Assembly: GCF_001299475.1 (NCBI RefSeq)
Contig: NZ_CYUJ01000003.1
Location: forward strand, 190,409-254,408
Direction: 5' to 3'
From: Neofamilia massiliensis
GTDB lineage: Bacteria; Bacillota; Clostridia; Tissierellales; Peptoniphilaceae
Length of the DNA: 64,000 nucleotides
A program made the position numbers and the translations under genes. A model generated the notes under the pieces. That model worked only from the letters and a program-made list of their open reading frames with translations, did no database searches and was not told the origin of the DNA. This document shows positions 36,598 through 45,908 of this stretch, piece after piece (position 1 is the first letter of the stretch; every line of letters begins with the position of its first letter).

Positions 36598-36722
36598 ATA
36601 GCCCTCTTTACTGCAAAATAAATTACAAAGTAAAGTAAGACTAAAAATATTAAAGTAAGCGGTCCATAAACTTTTAAAGCTGTTAAATAAAAGTCTTTAA
36701 TCATCATAGAATAATTTGGCAT
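36573..36722 (-). CDS. 49-residue single-pass membrane protein
   Basis: Not recognised. An ATG with AAAGGAG eight bases upstream starts MPNYSMMIKDFYLTALKVYG; a hydrophobic helix (residues about 19-38) and a basic tail (KRAIKKSGLVK) follow. The strong ribosome binding site, a promoter upstream and a terminator at its end support a real gene. The last eight codons are encoded by the terminator stem itself. Confidence 0.6.
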   Translation of the reverse strand: MPNYSMMIKDFYLTALKVYGPLTLIFLVLLYFVIYFAVKRAIKKSGLVK

Positions 36723-36772
36723 AGTTTCTCTCCTTTTAAAATTCAAAACTTCCAATTACTTCTCTTACATAT

Positions 36773-36801
36773 ATTATATCTTAAATCTAAAGTTATTTCA
36801 T
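36773..36801 (-). promoter_or_regulatory. Promoter of the 49-residue membrane protein gene
   Basis: Minus strand: -35 ATGAAA (36796-36801), 17-bp spacer, -10 TATAAT (36773-36778). Confidence 0.5.
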
Positions 36802-36810
36802 TAAAAAAAT

Positions 36811-36865
36811 GGGGACACAGCTGAAGCAATGTACCTAATTCCAAAGCACATAACGAAATGTCCTC
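36811..36865. repeat. 55-bp segment bounded by GRGGACA inverted ends
   Basis: GGGGACA at 36811 and TGTCCTC at 36859-36865 are inverted copies (one mismatch) bounding a non-coding segment between the small membrane gene and the murA terminator. Ends of this kind occur in miniature elements and transposon remnants. No second copy was noticed in the window. Confidence 0.25.
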
Positions 36866-36866
36866 A

Positions 36867-36890
36867 ATAAAAAATAGGGCTTAGAAAAAT
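36867..36890 (-). terminator. murA terminator, distal half (cut off by the insertion sequence)
   Basis: Contains the 3' arm (AGCCCTA on the minus strand) and T-run of a hairpin whose 5' arm (TAGGGCT) is at 38394-38400. Removing 36891-38389 restores a 7-bp GC-rich stem with a T-run directly downstream of murA. Confidence 0.75.
36883..36890 (+). repeat. Target-site duplication, left copy
   Basis: AGAAAAAT, identical to 38382-38389. Eight bases is the duplication length known for ISL3-family elements. Confidence 0.9.
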
Positions 36891-38381
36891 GGTTCTATAC
36901 TAAATAGTGTTGATGGAAATATCCATTGACACTATTTTTTAGTTTTTAGTGTAAAAAAATAGACATAACTTACACTTTCTCCTAAAATATAGTCATCATC
37001 AATCTAATAAGGAGTGGTTTGTTATGTCTATTAATCTTAATTCTATCAGAGATATCTTAAATATTAAAGATGATAATATTATTTTTTCTGATAATTTTTA
37101 TCTTAAGAAGAAGTTTAGGTATGTTGATTCTCATTTTTTCTTTGCTTCTTTGTCTTATGTGCCTTCTTTCTGTCCTTGTTGTGGGGCTATAAATTCTTCT
37201 AATTCTATTGTTAAGAATGGTTTTAAGTCTTCTAGGATTAGGCTTCTTCCTATTTCTAATTTGCCTGCTTTTTTGGTTTTGAAGAAACAAAGGTTTTTGT
37301 GTAGGGATTGTGGTTCTTCTTTTATGGCTGAGTCGTCTTTTGTGGATCCTTATTGTAATTTGTCTAATGATCTTAAAAAGGCTATCTTAATTGATTTAAT
37401 GGAGGTTTATTCTCTTAAGTCTATTGCTAGAAGATGGCATGTTTCTCCTTCTACTGTTTTAAGGGTTTTGAATTCTGTGCCGCCTCTTAAGAATGATTTT
37501 TCTTCTCTTCCTGAGTTTATTTGTATGGATGAGTTTAAGTCGGTTAAGAGTGTTGATTTTAATATGAGTTTTATTTTTATGGATGCTGTTTCTAGAAGGG
37601 TTATTGATATTTTGCCTGATAGAAGAATTCATAGGCTTATTTCTTATTTTCAAAGGTATCCTATCGAGGTTAGAAGAAGGGTTAAGGGAGTTGTTATTGA
37701 TATGTATGAGCCTTATATTACTCTTATTCAGTCTGTTTTTCCTAATGCCGTGATTATTTTTGATAGGTTTCATATTGTTCAAAATCTTACTCGGGCTTTG
37801 GATAGGACTAGGATTTCTGTTATGAATGGTTTTGCTCGTGATTCTCAGGAATACAAGGTTTTAAAGAGATATTGGAAGTTGTTTTTATTAAATGAGTTTG
37901 AGTTACATCCTAGTTTTATTCAAAGGTATACTGCTTTTATAAATTTTATGAGTCAGGCTTCTATTGTTTCTTTTATGAGAGATATTGATCCTGTTTTAGA
38001 TAAGTCTTACATGTGTGTTCAGGATATTTTAGCTGCGATTAGGCTTTCTAATACTGATATGCTTTCTTCTTTGTTTGATAGAAAGCTTGATTCTAGGGTT
38101 TCTCATTATGTTAATGTTGCAATTGAAACTTGTAGGAGGTATGAGGAGTTTATTTTAAATGCTTGTAGATACAAGCTTTCTAATGGCCCATTAGAAGGAA
38201 AAATCAACAAGATTAAGCTTATTAAGAGAAATGCTTTTGGTCATAGAAATTTCTATAACTACAAGAAAAGAATAATTTTGGTCTTTGAAAAGTTTCGGTA
38301 TATTGAAAATGGCCCAGACATTTCTGTCTGAGCCATTTGATAGTTATTTTTCTCTTCATCAACACTATTTGACAAAGAACC
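36891..38381 (+). mobile_element. ISL3-family insertion sequence, complete (1491 bp)
   Basis: Left end GGTTCTATACTAAATAGTGT and right end (reverse complement) GGTTCTTTGTCAAATAGTGT are imperfect terminal inverted repeats that continue into TTGATG. It is flanked by the 8-bp direct repeat AGAAAAAT. One transposase gene fills the element. Ends, duplication and ORF are all intact, so the copy may still move. Confidence 0.93.
37024..38331 (+). CDS. ISL3-family transposase
   Basis: DDE transposase. The N-terminal zinc-binding region is CPCCG...CRDCG (residues about 51-98), followed by a helix-turn-helix (KSIARRWHVSPSTVLRVL). The DDE core has FICMDEFKS (first Asp), VIDMYEPY and FDRFHIVQNLTRALD (second region), and SNGPLEGKINKIKLIKRNAFG (Glu). 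The length of 435 residues is full. AAGGAG lies upstream of the ATG. Codons are strikingly T-ending (TCT, GTT, CTT, TTT) compared with flanking genes, consistent with acquisition from outside. Confidence 0.95.
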   Translation: MSINLNSIRDILNIKDDNIIFSDNFYLKKKFRYVDSHFFFASLSYVPSFCPCCGAINSSNSIVKNGFKSSRIRLLPISNLPAFLVLKKQRFLCRDCGSSFMAESSFVDPYCNLSNDLKKAILIDLMEVYSLKSIARRWHVSPSTVLRVLNSVPPLKNDFSSLPEFICMDEFKSVKSVDFNMSFIFMDAVSRRVIDILPDRRIHRLISYFQRYPIEVRRRVKGVVIDMYEPYITLIQSVFPNAVIIFDRFHIVQNLTRALDRTRISVMNGFARDSQEYKVLKRYWKLFLLNEFELHPSFIQRYTAFINFMSQASIVSFMRDIDPVLDKSYMCVQDILAAIRLSNTDMLSSLFDRKLDSRVSHYVNVAIETCRRYEEFILNACRYKLSNGPLEGKINKIKLIKRNAFGHRNFYNYKKRIILVFEKFRYIENGPDISV

Positions 38382-38403
38382 AGAAAAATCTCTAGCCCTA
38401 GTT
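38382..38403 (-). terminator. murA terminator, proximal half (disrupted by the insertion sequence)
   Basis: The minus strand reads TAGGGCT then AGAG and into the loop; the loop is where the element inserted, and the right copy of AGAAAAAT (38382-38389) is loop sequence. The other arm is now 1.5 kb away. murA transcripts would therefore run into the IS antisense to its transposase. Confidence 0.75.
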
Positions 38404-38410
38404 AAAAATT

Positions 38411-39691
38411 CTATTCATTTACTCTTTTAATATTTCCACCAATACCCTTGAGTTTGGCTTCTATATCTTCATAACCTCTGTCTATGTGATAGATGTCATA
38501 AACTTCAGTTTGGCCTTCAGCTACAAAACCAGCTAGGATTAAAGCTGCCCCACATCTTAAATCTGTTGCATAAACTTTATTGCCTACAAGTTTCCTCCCG
38601 CCTTTAATAGTTGCAGATCTGTCGTCTACACTTATCATTGCACCCATTCTTCTAAACTCGTCAACGTGCATAAACCTGTTTTCAAAAACAGTTTCAATTA
38701 CAGTATTAGTTCCCTGACATTGGGTCATCATTGCCATAAACTGGGCCTGCATATCTGTAGGAAAACCTGGATAAGGCAAAGTCTTAATGTCAATGCCCTT
38801 TAAAAATTCAGGGCCTACTACTCTAACTGACTCGTCAAACTCTTCGATTTGGCAGCCAGCTTCTTCAAGTTTTGAAATAACTGGTCTTAAGTGATTTGGA
38901 ATTACATTGTCAATAATTACATCCCCTTGGGTGATTGCTGCTGCAACCATAAAAGTTCCTGCCTCAATTCTGTCAGGAATAATTTGGTGCTTGGCCCCAT
39001 AAAGTTTTTCAACTCCGTCAATAATAATTGTGTTAGTTCCAGCTCCTTTAATATTTCCACCTAACTTTCTCAAGAAGTTAGAAAGGTCAACTATTTCAGG
39101 TTCCATAGCTGCATTTTCAATTATAGTCCTGCCTTTGGCTAAAACTGCTGCCATCATTATATTTTCTGTGGCGCCAACAGATGGAAAGTCTAGGTAGACC
39201 TTGTTGCCAACTAAATTTTCTGTGTGGGCTAGGATATAAGAATCTTCACCGTCGTCATCTTCTCCATAGTGTTCTTCACACTCAACTCCCAAGGCCCTAA
39301 AGCCTTTTAAGTGAAGGTCAATTGGTCTTGCGCCAATAGTACATCCACCTGGCAAGGAGTTTTTTGCCTTGTTCATCCTACCTAGAAGTGGTCCCATTAC
39401 TAAAAATGATGCCCTCATCTTGCTCATTAGTTCATACTTGGTTTCATAAGTGTTTATGTTTTTTGCATTTACCCTTACTACTCCACCGCCAAGGTCTTCA
39501 ACTTCAGCTCCTAGAGCCCTTAAAACCTCACACATTATTTCAACGTCTTTTAGTTTTGGCACATCTTCTAAAATAATATCTTCTGTTCCTAAAAGAGTTG
39601 CTGCAAGAATTGGCAGGCAGGCATTTTTTGCCCCACTAACTCTAATGTGACCCCTTAGGTTCATACTTTTTTCAACTACCAGTTTTTCCAA
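38411..39691 (-). CDS. murA: UDP-N-acetylglucosamine 1-carboxyvinyltransferase
   Basis: First committed step of peptidoglycan synthesis: PEP + UDP-GlcNAc gives enolpyruvyl-UDP-GlcNAc. GAKNACLPILAATLL carries the substrate-binding Lys/Asn. PGGCTIGARPIDLHL carries the catalytic Cys, the target of fosfomycin, so no natural Cys-to-Asp resistance. A TTG at 39691 giving MEKLVVEKS aligns with the family N-terminus and lies 7 bases after GGGGG; another TTG two codons earlier is too close to the binding site. The product has 426 residues. Its terminator is split by an IS. Confidence 0.95.
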   Translation of the reverse strand: MEKLVVEKSMNLRGHIRVSGAKNACLPILAATLLGTEDIILEDVPKLKDVEIMCEVLRALGAEVEDLGGGVVRVNAKNINTYETKYELMSKMRASFLVMGPLLGRMNKAKNSLPGGCTIGARPIDLHLKGFRALGVECEEHYGEDDDGEDSYILAHTENLVGNKVYLDFPSVGATENIMMAAVLAKGRTIIENAAMEPEIVDLSNFLRKLGGNIKGAGTNTIIIDGVEKLYGAKHQIIPDRIEAGTFMVAAAITQGDVIIDNVIPNHLRPVISKLEEAGCQIEEFDESVRVVGPEFLKGIDIKTLPYPGFPTDMQAQFMAMMTQCQGTNTVIETVFENRFMHVDEFRRMGAMISVDDRSATIKGGRKLVGNKVYATDLRCGAALILAGFVAEGQTEVYDIYHIDRGYEDIEAKLKGIGGNIKRVNE

Positions 39692-39766
39692 CTGCAATCC
39701 CCCGTCCTATCTTTATAATAAATAATTTAATTTTAAAATTTTCACGGGAAGTTTATTCCCTCTTAA

Positions 39767-39795
39767 TTTATATCAAATAAAAAAGTTTTTTTCAA
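39767..39795 (-). promoter_or_regulatory. murA promoter
   Basis: Minus strand: -35 TTGAAA (39790-39795), 17-bp spacer, -10 TATAAA (39767-39772). Confidence 0.6.
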
Positions 39796-39802
39796 TAATA
39801 GA

Positions 39803-42370
39803 TTATAATTTCATTCCCTTGAAATCATAGCCTGCATCTTCAATTATCTTTTTATAAGTTTCTTCATCATAGCTAACAGATGTTTTTATATAGGCAGCTC
39901 CTTCGTCAAGGTCAACTTGGGCCCTAAGGCCGTCAAGACTTTCAAGGGCTTCCTTAACTCTTCTTTGACAGTGCTTACAAGTCATGCCGCCTACAAAAAT
40001 TTTAACTTCTTCTACTTCTTTTTTAGAAAAATCTGCTGTCAACCTAGACCTATTAACTTGAACGTCTTCCATTTTCATATCAGAAACATCTTGACTTTTA
40101 AGTGGTTTAAATCCATTTAATCTCAAGGCATTAGTCACAACAAAAACTGATGAAAAAGACATGGCCAAGGCTCCTAGCATTGGAGATAATTTTAGACCAA
40201 AGGCTTTGTAAAATAATCCAGCAGCAATTGGGATTCCTATAACATTGTAGAAAAATGCCCAGAAGAGATTTTCCTTAATGTTTTTCAAGGTGGCCTTGCC
40301 TAGGTCAATGGCGTTTACAACATCTAATAAATTGTTTTTCATTAAGACAATGTCAGCTGATTCCATAGCTATGTCAGTTCCAGCTCCAATTGCCATACCA
40401 ATGTCGGCCTTTACTAAAGCAGGCGAATCGTTAATACCATCTCCTACCATAACAACTTTTTCTCCCTGGTCTTGGAGACTGGAAATTGCCGCCTCCTTGT
40501 CTTGAGGAAGGACGTCAGAAATTATTTGATCAACTTCCAAATTCTTTCCTATAGCCTTGGCTGTTACTTCATTGTCACCTGTTAACATGACAACTTTAAT
40601 GCCTTCAGCCTTTAATTTTGAAATAGCTTCTTTAGAACTTGTTTTAATTACATCAGCTACGGCAATTATTCCTAAAACACTTTCAGAATTGGCAAAGTAC
40701 ATAGGAGTCTTTCCTTCTTCAGCCAGCCTTCTTCCCTCAGCTAAAATTTCTTCAGACTCAAGACCTAGCTGGTCGAGAATTTTATTATTGCCAGCAAAGT
40801 ATTCCCTGTCATTAACCTTGGCCTTTATTCCCATACCGACTTGGGCTTCAAAGTCTTTAACTTCAAGGTCAGAAGTTTTTTCTTCTTTGGTAAAGGCAAC
40901 TATAGCTTCAGCTAGTGGATGTTCAGATGATTTTTCCATAGCATGAGCTAAGTTGATTAAAGTCTTTTCGTCAGCTGCTATAGAAATAAGGTCAGTTACA
41001 AAAGGCTTGCCAAAAGTTATTGTTCCAGTTTTGTCTAAGACCACAGTTGAAATATGGCCTAGACCTTCAAGGCTTTCTGCAGATTTAATTAAAACTCCAA
41101 AAGACGCTCCCTTACCTGTTCCAACCATAATTGCAACAGGAGTAGCTAGTCCCAAGGCACATGGACATGAAATTACTAAAACTGCTACAGCCATTTGCAT
41201 GGCAAATTCAAAGCCTTGGCCTAGGATAGACCAAGTTATAAAAGTAATTAAAGCAATTACTAAAACTATTGGCACAAAGACTCCAGCAATTTTATCAGCA
41301 AGCTTTGCAATTGGCGCCTTTGATGAAGATGCCTTCTTTACAAGGTCAACAATTTGTGCAAGAGTTGAATCTTCTTGGGACTTGGTAACTTCAACTTCAA
41401 GAGCTCCTGTCTTGTTTATAGTTGCAGTAAAGACATCGTCACCAAGATCTTTTGTTATAGGAAGAGATTCTCCAGTAAGTAAGGCTTGGTCAACTGCGCT
41501 TGAGCCATTAATAACTTTACCGTCAGCTGGAATTTTTTCTCCAGGTCGAATTACTAAGACGTCGCCAATTTTTATTTGGTCAACTGGGATTTCAATTTCC
41601 TCTCCGTCTTTTAAAATTCTGGCAGTTTTTGGTGCAAGGTCCATTAGCTTTGTAATAGCTTGAGAAGTTTTTCTCTTGGACCTGGCTTCAAAGTATTTGC
41701 CTAAAGTTATTAAAGTCAAAATCATTGCCGCCGATTCAAAATAAATATCGTGGCTAAACTTGTGGACCATGTCCATGTTTTGGTCTCTAAAGGCGATTAT
41801 CAACATAAAAATTGCATAGATGCCATAGAGATATGAAGCTCCAGATCCAATGGCAATTAGCGAATCCATATTTGGATTTCTATTGAAAAGAGACTTAAAG
41901 CCATTTATAAAATAGGCCTTGTTTACAAATAGAATTGGACTGGCTAGTAAAAACTGAATAAAAATATTTATTAGCGAGTTTTCTGCTCCTACTAAAAAAC
42001 CTGGACTTGGAAGGCCCATCATTGGTCCCATGGCCACATACATTAAAATTATCATTAGAGGAAAGGAAACTTTTAGGCGAAAGACCTTGTCCTCTAATTC
42101 GTTTTTATAAATATCTGTAGATTCATTTGTCTGAGAAGTATTATTAGCAGATTTTTCTTTTTTAAAAACTTCCGCCTTGTAGCCAGCCTTGTCAACTGCC
42201 TTTATGATTTCAAAATCATTTACTTGTTTTTCGTCAAAGGAAACTTCCATAGACTTAGTCAGTAGATTTACTTCAACCTTGTCTACACCGTCAAGTTTGC
42301 CCACAGACTTTTCAACTGCAGAGACACAAGCGGCGCAAGTCATTCCTTCAACATTAAATTGTTTTTGCAT
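39803..42370 (-). CDS. copA: Copper-translocating P-type ATPase with HMA domains at both ends
   Basis: P1B-type Cu(I) exporter. The N-terminal HMA domain has GMTCAACVSAVEKS (residues about 9-22). The transmembrane metal site is SCPCALGLATP. The phosphorylation site is DKTGTITFGKP, the actuator carries LTGESLPI, and the nucleotide domain carries HPLAEAI; GDGINDSPALVKADIG is the hinge. Unusually, a second HMA domain is fused at the C-terminus (about 785-855, FVGGMTCKHCQRRVKEAL), in the style of a tethered CopZ chaperone. It lies alone downstream of leuS. No CsoR or CopY gene or operator was seen. Confidence 0.93.
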   Translation of the reverse strand: MQKQFNVEGMTCAACVSAVEKSVGKLDGVDKVEVNLLTKSMEVSFDEKQVNDFEIIKAVDKAGYKAEVFKKEKSANNTSQTNESTDIYKNELEDKVFRLKVSFPLMIILMYVAMGPMMGLPSPGFLVGAENSLINIFIQFLLASPILFVNKAYFINGFKSLFNRNPNMDSLIAIGSGASYLYGIYAIFMLIIAFRDQNMDMVHKFSHDIYFESAAMILTLITLGKYFEARSKRKTSQAITKLMDLAPKTARILKDGEEIEIPVDQIKIGDVLVIRPGEKIPADGKVINGSSAVDQALLTGESLPITKDLGDDVFTATINKTGALEVEVTKSQEDSTLAQIVDLVKKASSSKAPIAKLADKIAGVFVPIVLVIALITFITWSILGQGFEFAMQMAVAVLVISCPCALGLATPVAIMVGTGKGASFGVLIKSAESLEGLGHISTVVLDKTGTITFGKPFVTDLISIAADEKTLINLAHAMEKSSEHPLAEAIVAFTKEEKTSDLEVKDFEAQVGMGIKAKVNDREYFAGNNKILDQLGLESEEILAEGRRLAEEGKTPMYFANSESVLGIIAVADVIKTSSKEAISKLKAEGIKVVMLTGDNEVTAKAIGKNLEVDQIISDVLPQDKEAAISSLQDQGEKVVMVGDGINDSPALVKADIGMAIGAGTDIAMESADIVLMKNNLLDVVNAIDLGKATLKNIKENLFWAFFYNVIGIPIAAGLFYKAFGLKLSPMLGALAMSFSSVFVVTNALRLNGFKPLKSQDVSDMKMEDVQVNRSRLTADFSKKEVEEVKIFVGGMTCKHCQRRVKEALESLDGLRAQVDLDEGAAYIKTSVSYDEETYKKIIEDAGYDFKGMKL

Positions 42371-42415
42371 TTATATCACCTTTTTAATTCCTAGTTATTC
42401 ACTATGGATTTACCC

Positions 42416-42453
42416 GAAAAAGAAGGAGCCTAAGCACAAGTCCTAAACTCCTC
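42416..42453 (-). terminator. leuS terminator
   Basis: Minus strand: AGGAGTTTAGG / CTTAGGCTCCT stem (several G-U pairs) followed by TCTTTTT, just after the leuS stop. Confidence 0.7.
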
Positions 42454-42461
42454 GATTTATT

Positions 42462-44873
42462 TTATTTTACAACTATATTTATAATCTTTCCTGGAACAAA
42501 AATTTCTTTTACAATATTTTGTCCGCCGAAGATTTCTTTGCCTTCTTGAGATTCATAAAGCATTTTTAAAACTTCGTCCTTACTTGCGTCTTTAGATGCT
42601 TGAAGTTTCATTCTAAGTTTTCCATTTATTTGAACTGGATATTCGATTTCATCTCTAACAGTTTTAGCCTCATCATAAGTCGGCCAAGTTTGGTCAACAA
42701 TGTGACCTTCAAAACCACAAGATTCCCAAAGCTCTTCGGTAATATGAGGGGCAACTGGGTTTAATAAAATCAAATAAGTTTTAAACTCTGTCTTATTTAT
42801 AGATCCCTTTTTGTTAATGGTATTTAATAGTTCCATTAAGGCTGCAATTCCAGTGTTAAACTTTAGTGTTTCGTAGTCTTCAGAAACTTTTTTAATAGTT
42901 TGGTTAAATTCAATTTCTAAGTCCTTAGAATATTCATCTCCATCAACTAAGTTATCTGCAAGTTTCCAAACCCTGTCTAAATACCTTCTAGTTCCAATTA
43001 GAGATTCAGTTGACCAAGGAGCAGACTTTTCAAAGTCGCCCATAAACATTTCATAGGTCCTTAAAGTGTCGGCGCCGTATTCGCTCACAATGTCGTTAGG
43101 ATTGATGACATTTCCACGAGACTTAGACATTTTTTCTCCATTTGAACCAAGGATCATGCCGTGAGAAGTTCTCTTTGCATAGGGTTCTTTAGTTGGAGCA
43201 ATGCCTAGGTCATATAAGAACTTGTACCAAAATCTTGAATAAAGTAAGTGAAGAGTTGTATGTTCCATGCCGCCATTGTACCAATCTACATTTAACCAGT
43301 AGTCTCTGGCTTCTTTAGATGCAAGCTCTTCGTGGTTGTGAGGGTCAATGTATCTCATAAAGTACCAAGATGATCCAGCCCATTGAGGCATTGTATCAGT
43401 TTCTCTCTTGGCAGGGCCACCACATGATGGACAAGTAGTATTTACCCAGTCAGTCATTTTAGAAATTGGAGATGATCCGTCTTTAGATGGCTCATAGGTT
43501 TCAACTTCTGGTAGGGTTAGAGGTAGGTCCTTTTCATCAAGAGGAACCCAGCCGCACTTGTCACAATAGATCATTGGAATTGGTTCGCCCCAGTATCTTT
43601 GTCTAGAGAAAATCCAGTCTCTAAGTTTGTAATTTACTTTTTTATCTCCAAAACCATTTACCCTTGCATATTCAATGGCCTTGTCCTTGGCTTCTTTAAC
43701 ACTTAGGCCGTCAAAAAGTGGAGAGTTAATCATCTTTCCAGATTCAATATCAGTAAAGGCTTCCTTAGAAATATCTCCGCCGTCTACAACTTGGACCATA
43801 GGAAGATTAAACTTTTTAGCAAAGTCATAGTCTCTTTGGTCGTGGGCAGGAACAGCCATTATCGCTCCAGTTCCATAGCTAGCTAGGACATAATCAGAAA
43901 TCCAAATTGGAATTTCCTTTTTTGTAAAAGGATTAATTGCCCTTAGGCCAAGAAGTTCAACTCCAGTTTTGTCTTTAACAAGTTCAGTTCTTTCAAACTC
44001 AGAAAGATGAGAGGCCTTGTGCCTGTAGTCTCTAACTTGGTCAATGTTTGTAATTTTGTCGGCATACTTTTCAATAATTTCATGTTCAGGAGCAATAACC
44101 ATATAAGTCGCCCCATAAATTGTGTCTGGTCTAGTAGTAAAAACTTCTAAGTAGTCTTCAGTGCCAGCAATGTTAAACTTAAGTTGGCCACCAATAGACC
44201 TGCCGATCCAATTAATTTGTTGGGCCTTGATCCTGTCAAAGTAGTCAACATCTTTAAGGTCCTCAATTAACCTGTCAGCATATTCAGTTATCTTTAACAT
44301 CCATTGGGACCTAACTTTTTGTTCAACTTCAGCCCCACACCTTTCGCACTTGCCGTTTACAACTTCTTCATTAGCAAGACCACAAAGGCATGAAGGACAC
44401 CAGTTAATAGGCATTTCCTTTTTATAGGCTAGGCCCTTTTTAAACATTTGAATAAAAATCCATTGGGTCCACTTGTAGTAGTCAGGATCAGTAGTATTAA
44501 TTTCCTTGGACCAATCAAAAGAAAAACCAATAGACTGTAATTGATTTTTAAAGTTAGCTACATTATCTTCAGTAACCTTTTTAGGATGGATGCCAGTTTT
44601 AATAGCATAGTTTTCAGTAGGCAAACCAAAAGCGTCCCAACCCATTGGATAAAGGACATTCTTTTCCTCTAATCTCTTTTTTCTAGAAACAACATCTAAG
44701 GCAGTATAAGGTCTAGCATGACCAACATGCAAACCTTGGCCAGAAGGATAAGGAAACTCAACAAGGGCATAAAACTTTTCCTTGTCCTTATCAATATCAA
44801 CTTCAAAAGACTTATTGTCCTGCCAAAACTTCTGCCATTTCTTCTCCACATCAGCGTGATTGTACTTGTTCAT
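42462..44873 (-). CDS. leuS: Leucyl-tRNA synthetase
   Basis: Class I synthetase. The HIGH motif is present as HVGH in [19 protein letters not shown]. The KMSKS loop is exact ([14 protein letters not shown]). The CP1 editing domain has [14 protein letters not shown]. Two zinc-type Cys clusters are seen (CPSCLCG...CERCG; CDKCGW...CPSCGG). The length of 803 residues is normal. The ribosome binding site is TTGGAGG. No T-box lies in the 100 bp upstream. Confidence 0.98.
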   Translation of the reverse strand: MNKYNHADVEKKWQKFWQDNKSFEVDIDKDKEKFYALVEFPYPSGQGLHVGHARPYTALDVVSRKKRLEEKNVLYPMGWDAFGLPTENYAIKTGIHPKKVTEDNVANFKNQLQSIGFSFDWSKEINTTDPDYYKWTQWIFIQMFKKGLAYKKEMPINWCPSCLCGLANEEVVNGKCERCGAEVEQKVRSQWMLKITEYADRLIEDLKDVDYFDRIKAQQINWIGRSIGGQLKFNIAGTEDYLEVFTTRPDTIYGATYMVIAPEHEIIEKYADKITNIDQVRDYRHKASHLSEFERTELVKDKTGVELLGLRAINPFTKKEIPIWISDYVLASYGTGAIMAVPAHDQRDYDFAKKFNLPMVQVVDGGDISKEAFTDIESGKMINSPLFDGLSVKEAKDKAIEYARVNGFGDKKVNYKLRDWIFSRQRYWGEPIPMIYCDKCGWVPLDEKDLPLTLPEVETYEPSKDGSSPISKMTDWVNTTCPSCGGPAKRETDTMPQWAGSSWYFMRYIDPHNHEELASKEARDYWLNVDWYNGGMEHTTLHLLYSRFWYKFLYDLGIAPTKEPYAKRTSHGMILGSNGEKMSKSRGNVINPNDIVSEYGADTLRTYEMFMGDFEKSAPWSTESLIGTRRYLDRVWKLADNLVDGDEYSKDLEIEFNQTIKKVSEDYETLKFNTGIAALMELLNTINKKGSINKTEFKTYLILLNPVAPHITEELWESCGFEGHIVDQTWPTYDEAKTVRDEIEYPVQINGKLRMKLQASKDASKDEVLKMLYESQEGKEIFGGQNIVKEIFVPGKIINIVVK

Positions 44874-44970
44874 AGTGCCTCCAATATATATAAATAAAAA
44901 TTTCTCTAAGATTTAAAAATAACTTGCCTATTATTATACTACAAAAAAATTATATAGGCTAAGAATTTAT

Positions 44971-45009
44971 AAAAAAATTAAAATAAGACTAGAAAAACTA
45001 GCCTTATTT
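44971..45009 (-). terminator. Terminator of the catabolic cassette
   Basis: Minus strand: AAATAAGGCTAG / CTAGTCTTATTT stem with a five-base T loop, followed by a T-rich tail, about 50 bp after the RpiR gene stop. Confidence 0.75.
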
Positions 45010-45059
45010 TTATATTAATGAAAAATTTATTTTGGTTAAGTGTGCTTCAGAATGCTTTA

Positions 45060-45896
45060 TTAGAGATAAACATCAAAGAAAGTAGAAACTAGGTCTTGAA
45101 CTTCATACAGTTGGTCCCCTAAGTTAGAGCTTTTGTTATACAACATTACAAGAATATTTAATATTGTCATAGTAGAAACAAACGAAAAAGATTCTTCTCC
45201 ATTTTTAATAATTAAAGTTTTATCTGCAATATTATATAAAGGTGATTCAGTGCTATCAGTAATCGCAACAATTTTGCTATGTTGTAATTTAAAATATTCT
45301 GTAACCCTATAAGTGAACTTAGTATATTTAGAATAACTTATAGATATTAATAAATCATCTTTATCAATATATTGGACTTCTTTTATAAACCCATCATTTT
45401 GATTTGAAATTAAAAATGTATCTTTTCTAACTGATTTTAGTAAGAAATATAGATAATACGCTACAGACATTGAACTTCTTGAACCGACTATATATATATC
45501 TTTAGACTTAATCATTAGATCAGTAATTTCATTTAAATCTATAATTGTTTTTTTATTTCTTATTGCTTCTAAAGCCCTTATATTGCTGTCTACTATCGTA
45601 TTAAAAATACTCTCGCTATTACTATTGCTTTCATTTAATTTTCGAATTTCTTCAAAAGATACTAAATCGGTAGTAACTTCTCTCTTTAGTTGCTTTTGTA
45701 ATTCGGTAAAACCATTAAATCCTAATAATCTAGAATATCTAGTTATTGTTGATGTACTAACTCTACATTCATCAGATAATTCTATAATAGATAAAAAAGG
45801 AACTATGTTTCTATTATTCAAAATAAAATCAGATATTAATTTATGAGATTTTGACATTTCATTATATTTTTCATTAATTTCGTTAAATATTTTCAT
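45060..45896 (-). CDS. MurR/RpiR-family transcriptional regulator
   Basis: An N-terminal HTH_6 domain (residues about 1-78, with IELSDECRVSTSTITRYSRLLGFNGF) is followed by a SIS sugar-isomerase-like ligand domain (about 120-255, with IYIVGSRSSMSVAYYLYF). Such regulators sense phosphosugars or other small ligands and usually control the adjacent catabolic genes. It lies 12 bp after the M20 gene as the last gene of the cassette. The ligand is unknown. Confidence 0.9.
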   Translation of the reverse strand: MKIFNEINEKYNEMSKSHKLISDFILNNRNIVPFLSIIELSDECRVSTSTITRYSRLLGFNGFTELQKQLKREVTTDLVSFEEIRKLNESNSNSESIFNTIVDSNIRALEAIRNKKTIIDLNEITDLMIKSKDIYIVGSRSSMSVAYYLYFLLKSVRKDTFLISNQNDGFIKEVQYIDKDDLLISISYSKYTKFTYRVTEYFKLQHSKIVAITDSTESPLYNIADKTLIIKNGEESFSFVSTMTILNILVMLYNKSSNLGDQLYEVQDLVSTFFDVYL

Positions 45897-45908
45897 TAAT
45901 TAAATATA

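Noticed and set aside
36811-36865. 55-bp segment with GRGGACA ends as a true miniature transposon
   Set aside because: Only 7-bp imperfect ends, no target duplication recognised and no second copy in the window; kept only as a weak repeat feature.
37057-37290. Minus-strand Arg/Lys/Asn-rich frame inside the transposase gene
   Set aside because: Antisense shadow of the T-rich transposase codons; no initiation signal.
40953-41663. 236-codon plus-strand frame inside copA
   Set aside because: Antisense to conserved copA domains; long only because copA codon use leaves few stops on the other strand.
44874-44970. T-box or other riboswitch upstream of leuS
   Set aside because: Only about 100 bp between terminator and start codon, lacking AGAGAG, GGUG and T-box motifs; a plain -10 (TATAAT at 44933) fits simple transcription.
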